DNA of 64,000 bases from Bacillus sp. NP157 (GTDB lineage Bacteria; Pseudomonadota; Gammaproteobacteria; Xanthomonadales; Rhodanobacteraceae), in contig CP076546.1 in NCBI GenBank assembly GCA_018889975.1, positions 1,984,001 through 2,048,000 of the forward strand. The letters run 5' to 3'. A program made the position numbers and the translations under genes. Below are positions 61,175 to 64,000 of the stretch, piece after piece. Position 1 is the stretch's first letter; each line of letters starts with the position of its first letter. The notes under the pieces were generated by a model. That model was not told the origin of the DNA, ran no database searches, and saw nothing but the letters and a program-made list of their open reading frames with translations.

Positions 61175-61337
61175 GCAGACCTCCAGCCCTTGGGTGTCGA
61201 TCGTCGTTAATTACTCGATCGGACCAGGATTAGCCATTGGCCAGTTGGCCTAACAGCACCCCGATTTTGCGCACCCTCACCCCGCCATGCGACCATGCCC
61301 CCAGGGCCACCGGACCGGCCCACAGGGGAATTCAATC

Positions 61338-62561
61338 ATGTACACCAGGCCACCAGCGGGCAGGCTCGCGGCTGCGTTCGTTGTTTCAGCGCTCATGCTC
61401 CTATCCGCCTGCAACAGGCAGCGCACGCCGGCGTTCGACAGCACCGCGCCGATCGATCCCAATGACAGCACGGCCCTGTACATGGCGACGGCCCAGGCGC
61501 ACACCGATGGTCGCGAAGCCGACGTCGAGGCCTTCGAGCACTTCAAGCGGCGCGTGATAGCGCTTCGCTACCTCGGCGAATCCACGCCACGCGTGCAAAC
61601 GGTCGGCGACGTCCTCGCTTACGAGCGCACCGCCACCGAACCGGTGTCGGCCGTGGAAGCGCGCCTGACCAACGGCATCAGCACCTTCGATTTTCAATGG
61701 AAGAACCGCGCCAACGATCCGGCCATCGTGGAGAATCCCACGCGCGCCAGCGCCACGCTTTCCAACCCGCTGGGCGACCCCGCCATCGACGGCACCCGCG
61801 AGATCCGGCCGGGCATCTGGCTCGTGCCATGGACGACGCGCGGACGAAAAACCGATGCCTACATGATCCGCGCGATCGCCCTCACCCACCGTGACGGCGA
61901 ATGGACGCTCTACCGCCACTACGTCCTGCGTGACGGCGCAGGCCCGGACGTCCCGCTCGGCTGCACGACGACAGCCGCCGCGACCGGCCAGTCCATGTGG
62001 GTGTACTGCTCGACCACCGACAGCATAAATGGCCCGGAGCGTGACGCCGCACTACTCGACCGTCTCGAAAAACTCCAGTTGGATGGGCCGCCGCCCGAGC
62101 TGGTCGGCAGCACGCTGGTCTATGCGAAGTACCACGGCAGCATCACCGCCGAGATCAAATCCGGCGACTACGCTGCGGAAGCGGAACAGGTCCACCAGGC
62201 CCAGAAGGTGACCGGCGCTGCCTACGACCATGACCTGAAGATCAAGAGGCTGTGGATGGTCGTTGGGTTCTGGGGCACCCGGCTCGGCCTGTTCGGCATA
62301 CCCATGGTCGGCGCCTGGCTGCTGTTCCGCCAGCGCGGTGGCAGTCGTGCCGGGGCGTTCGGCCGCAGCGCGTGGGCCGCCGTCGCCGTGGTCTTGCTGG
62401 TCGTCGCATGGAACGCGGCCATCCTCGCCCACCCCGGACGCTCCTATCCAGACGCGTGGGGCCCGGCAGGTTTGGTCGACTATTTCCTGATCGCAATTGC
62501 AGGGGTGGCTGGGGTGGTCGGGCTGCTTGCGGCAAGGGGCGCCTTGCGACGGCCCGCGTAA
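61338..62561 (+). CDS. Lipoprotein with C-terminal membrane helices
   Basis: 407 aa from the ATG at 61338. The N-terminus (RLAAAFVVSALMLLSACNRQ) is a lipoprotein signal with lipobox LSAC. A periplasmic domain of about 270 residues follows (QTVGDVLAYERT, IRPGIWLVPWTTRGRKTDAY), then three hydrophobic helices (LGLFGIPMVGAWLLF, AWAAVAVVLLVVAWNAAILA, YFLIAIAGVAGVVGLLAARG). No family is recognised. Confidence 0.65.
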   Translation: MYTRPPAGRLAAAFVVSALMLLSACNRQRTPAFDSTAPIDPNDSTALYMATAQAHTDGREADVEAFEHFKRRVIALRYLGESTPRVQTVGDVLAYERTATEPVSAVEARLTNGISTFDFQWKNRANDPAIVENPTRASATLSNPLGDPAIDGTREIRPGIWLVPWTTRGRKTDAYMIRAIALTHRDGEWTLYRHYVLRDGAGPDVPLGCTTTAAATGQSMWVYCSTTDSINGPERDAALLDRLEKLQLDGPPPELVGSTLVYAKYHGSITAEIKSGDYAAEAEQVHQAQKVTGAAYDHDLKIKRLWMVVGFWGTRLGLFGIPMVGAWLLFRQRGGSRAGAFGRSAWAAVAVVLLVVAWNAAILAHPGRSYPDAWGPAGLVDYFLIAIAGVAGVVGLLAARGALRRPA

Positions 62562-62618
62562 CGCGGCAGCCAGCGAACGAGGCCGCCCGGGGCTTGCTGC
62601 CAGCATTCCGACCGGGCC

Positions 62619-63749
62619 TCACGCACCAAGGTGCTCGCGAAACATCGCGACCACACCATGCGGCGCGTCGTCACCAAAGAACCGCGCCAGGTTCTGCGCG
62701 GACCGCCTGGCGTACTGCATGCTTCGAGGGAACAACGCCTCTTCGTACATCATCAGCGCAGCCTCCACGTCACCCGGATGGGCAACGATGGCCCTGGCCA
62801 GCTCCGCCCCGTCGTACAACGCCAGGTTTGCCCCCTCACCCGCGAACGGCGACATGAGGTGCGCGGCGTCGCCCAGAAGCGTCACGCCCGGGATTCGTTC
62901 CCATCGGTGCCCGGTCGGCAGTGCATGGATGGGGCGCACGACAGGCGGCGCCGTACCTCCGGTAATGAACGTCATCAGCTCCGGTGCCCATCCATCGAAC
63001 TCATCGGCCACGCGTGCGAGTGCCGTGCCTGCGTCCGAGAAATCGATCGCGGCGATCCATGCTTCCGTCCGGTTCAGCGCGACATACCCATGCACGCTGC
63101 CGTCGGCATGGCGATGGGCCATCACGCCCCTGCCGGGTGCCACCGCCATCAGCGTGCCGGTACCGATCGCTTGCACGAGCGCGTGATAGCGGGGATCACC
63201 GGCGGGAAGAAATCGCTCGATGAAACACGTGCCGGCATACGCGGGCATGGCCGACGAGACCAGCGGCCTCACCCGGGACCACGCACCATCCGCACCGACC
63301 AGCAGATCCGACGTTACGCGCTGGCCGTTGGCGAACCCGACCTCATGACGCCCGCCGTGCAACGAACGAACCGTCATGACCTTATGCCCCCAGCGGATCG
63401 CATCCGGCGGCAGCGAATCGATCAACAGCTTGCGAAGCTCGCCACGATCGACTTCCGGGCGCTTCGCGTCACCCGCACCCGGGCTGTCGAACAGCACCAC
63501 GCCGTGTTGGTCGACGATGCGCTTGGCATCTTCGCCGGGCCGGGCGAGGCGCAGGAACGCGTCGAACAGGCCAGCCTCGCGCAGCGCTATCTGCCCGTTG
63601 TAATCATGGATGTCGAGCAGGCCGCCCTGTGTCCGCGCCGCGAACGAGGGTTCTGCTTCGTAGACGACGGCGTGGATACCGTGGACGTGGAGGACACGGG
63701 CGAGGGCCAGGCCACCAAGGCCGGCCCCGACGATGACGATGTTCTGCAT
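62619..63749 (-). CDS. TetX-like FAD-dependent monooxygenase
   Basis: 376 aa from the ATG at 63749. [20 protein letters not shown] (FAD GxGxxG), [34 protein letters not shown] and [20 protein letters not shown] are the class A flavin hydroxylase motifs, and the GG-x-LD-x-H segment is typical of the TetX subgroup. It is about the length of TetX. Tetracycline oxidation should not be assumed; many chromosomal relatives act on other aromatic compounds. Confidence 0.85.
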   Translation of the reverse strand: MQNIVIVGAGLGGLALARVLHVHGIHAVVYEAEPSFAARTQGGLLDIHDYNGQIALREAGLFDAFLRLARPGEDAKRIVDQHGVVLFDSPGAGDAKRPEVDRGELRKLLIDSLPPDAIRWGHKVMTVRSLHGGRHEVGFANGQRVTSDLLVGADGAWSRVRPLVSSAMPAYAGTCFIERFLPAGDPRYHALVQAIGTGTLMAVAPGRGVMAHRHADGSVHGYVALNRTEAWIAAIDFSDAGTALARVADEFDGWAPELMTFITGGTAPPVVRPIHALPTGHRWERIPGVTLLGDAAHLMSPFAGEGANLALYDGAELARAIVAHPGDVEAALMMYEEALFPRSMQYARRSAQNLARFFGDDAPHGVVAMFREHLGA

Positions 63750-64000
63750 GGGAGCGCTCCAGGATAAACACCGGCCCAAAAGGAACCGGCGGGTGCCAGG
63801 CATGGCACCGGAGACGCTGGCCGAACCACGGGGACGTGGCTGGCGTGTGCGCGACCTCTTCTGGAGGGACAGGCCCTCGGCGGAGGTCGTTTTTCGCGAC
63901 AGGGCAAGCCTAGACCGGCCTGCACAGGCCCTGCAAGCCCCGCGTGAAATGGGGCTGTGGGCGCGCCGGACCTCTTAACCACCCATTCATGTACCGACAA
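63750..64000. other. Right-edge intergenic region
   Basis: 251 bases upstream of the monooxygenase gene. An ORF here is a shadow frame. The end carries TGTACCGACAA (63990-64000), which could be part of a TetR-type operator for a divergent regulator lying outside the window; this is a guess. Confidence 0.25.

Noticed and set aside
62631-63767. A 378-codon plus-strand ORF opposite the monooxygenase
   Set aside because: The minus frame carries FAD-binding motifs; the plus frame is an antisense shadow.
1-64000. CRISPR arrays, rRNA operons and complete insertion sequences
   Set aside because: No regularly spaced repeats, rRNA-like sequence or transposase genes with terminal inverted repeats were seen.

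Overview
The window is high-GC DNA from a gammaproteobacterium. A 17-base tmRNA 3' end of the gammaproteobacterial type, the dense LysR/AraC/old-yellow-enzyme content and the style of the exported hypothetical proteins suggest Xanthomonadales, perhaps the Luteibacter/Dyella/Rhodanobacter group. That placement is inference; there is no rRNA, tRNA or housekeeping marker in the window.

Positions 1 to about 30,100 look like an integrated mobile island. The left edge cuts through a STAND-type NTPase gene whose C-terminus looks like a PD-(D/E)xK nuclease, followed by a second PD-(D/E)xK protein. Next come a frameshifted exported protein, a tyrosine integrase (6301-7959), a TreT-like glycosyltransferase, and a four-gene plus-strand run (9802-13630) that ends in a HlyC-like acyltransferase and a SelO-like protein. 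After two Xre regulators and a block of small accessory genes (tandem paralogues and a pseudo-receiver) come two tandem MobA/MobL proteins, one with its relaxase residues lost, an ApeA-like HEPN defence protein, and a large serine recombinase with an overlapping partner gene. The island closes with CsbD, small hypothetical and immunity-like genes and a frameshifted ankyrin gene. Its right end is probably a copy of the ssrA (tmRNA) 3' end at 30084-30100, followed by a strong terminator at 30106-30141.

Positions 30,150-38,600 hold AT-richer DNA with a 5'-truncated CdiA/FhaB-type toxin C-terminus, its immunity gene, several orphan immunity-like genes (one resembling elongation factor domain II), and decayed toxin tips. 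This is interrupted by two chromosomal-looking genes: an exported protein and a PEP-mutase/isocitrate-lyase-family enzyme. Positions 38,800-53,720 are a metabolic and regulatory block: two SDR dehydrogenases, two old-yellow enzymes, a tautomerase, two SnoaL-like proteins, an alpha/beta hydrolase, a GST, three LysR regulators, an AraC regulator, and a histidine kinase with a NarL-type response regulator. This block lies between an intact PEP-mutase-family gene and a second, truncated copy of its 3' end (about 95 percent identical by eye), so it probably arrived or moved by recombination.

Positions 54,200-64,000 contain more immunity-like genes with toxin remnants, a RES-Xre toxin-antitoxin pair with a palindromic operator, an ADP-ribosylglycohydrolase, small exported proteins, and a TetX-like flavin monooxygenase. 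The strongest candidates for something not yet described are the HlyC-like/SelO-like pair with its exported companions, the STAND/nuclease pair at the left edge, and the stand-alone EF-domain-II-like protein in the toxin/immunity region.
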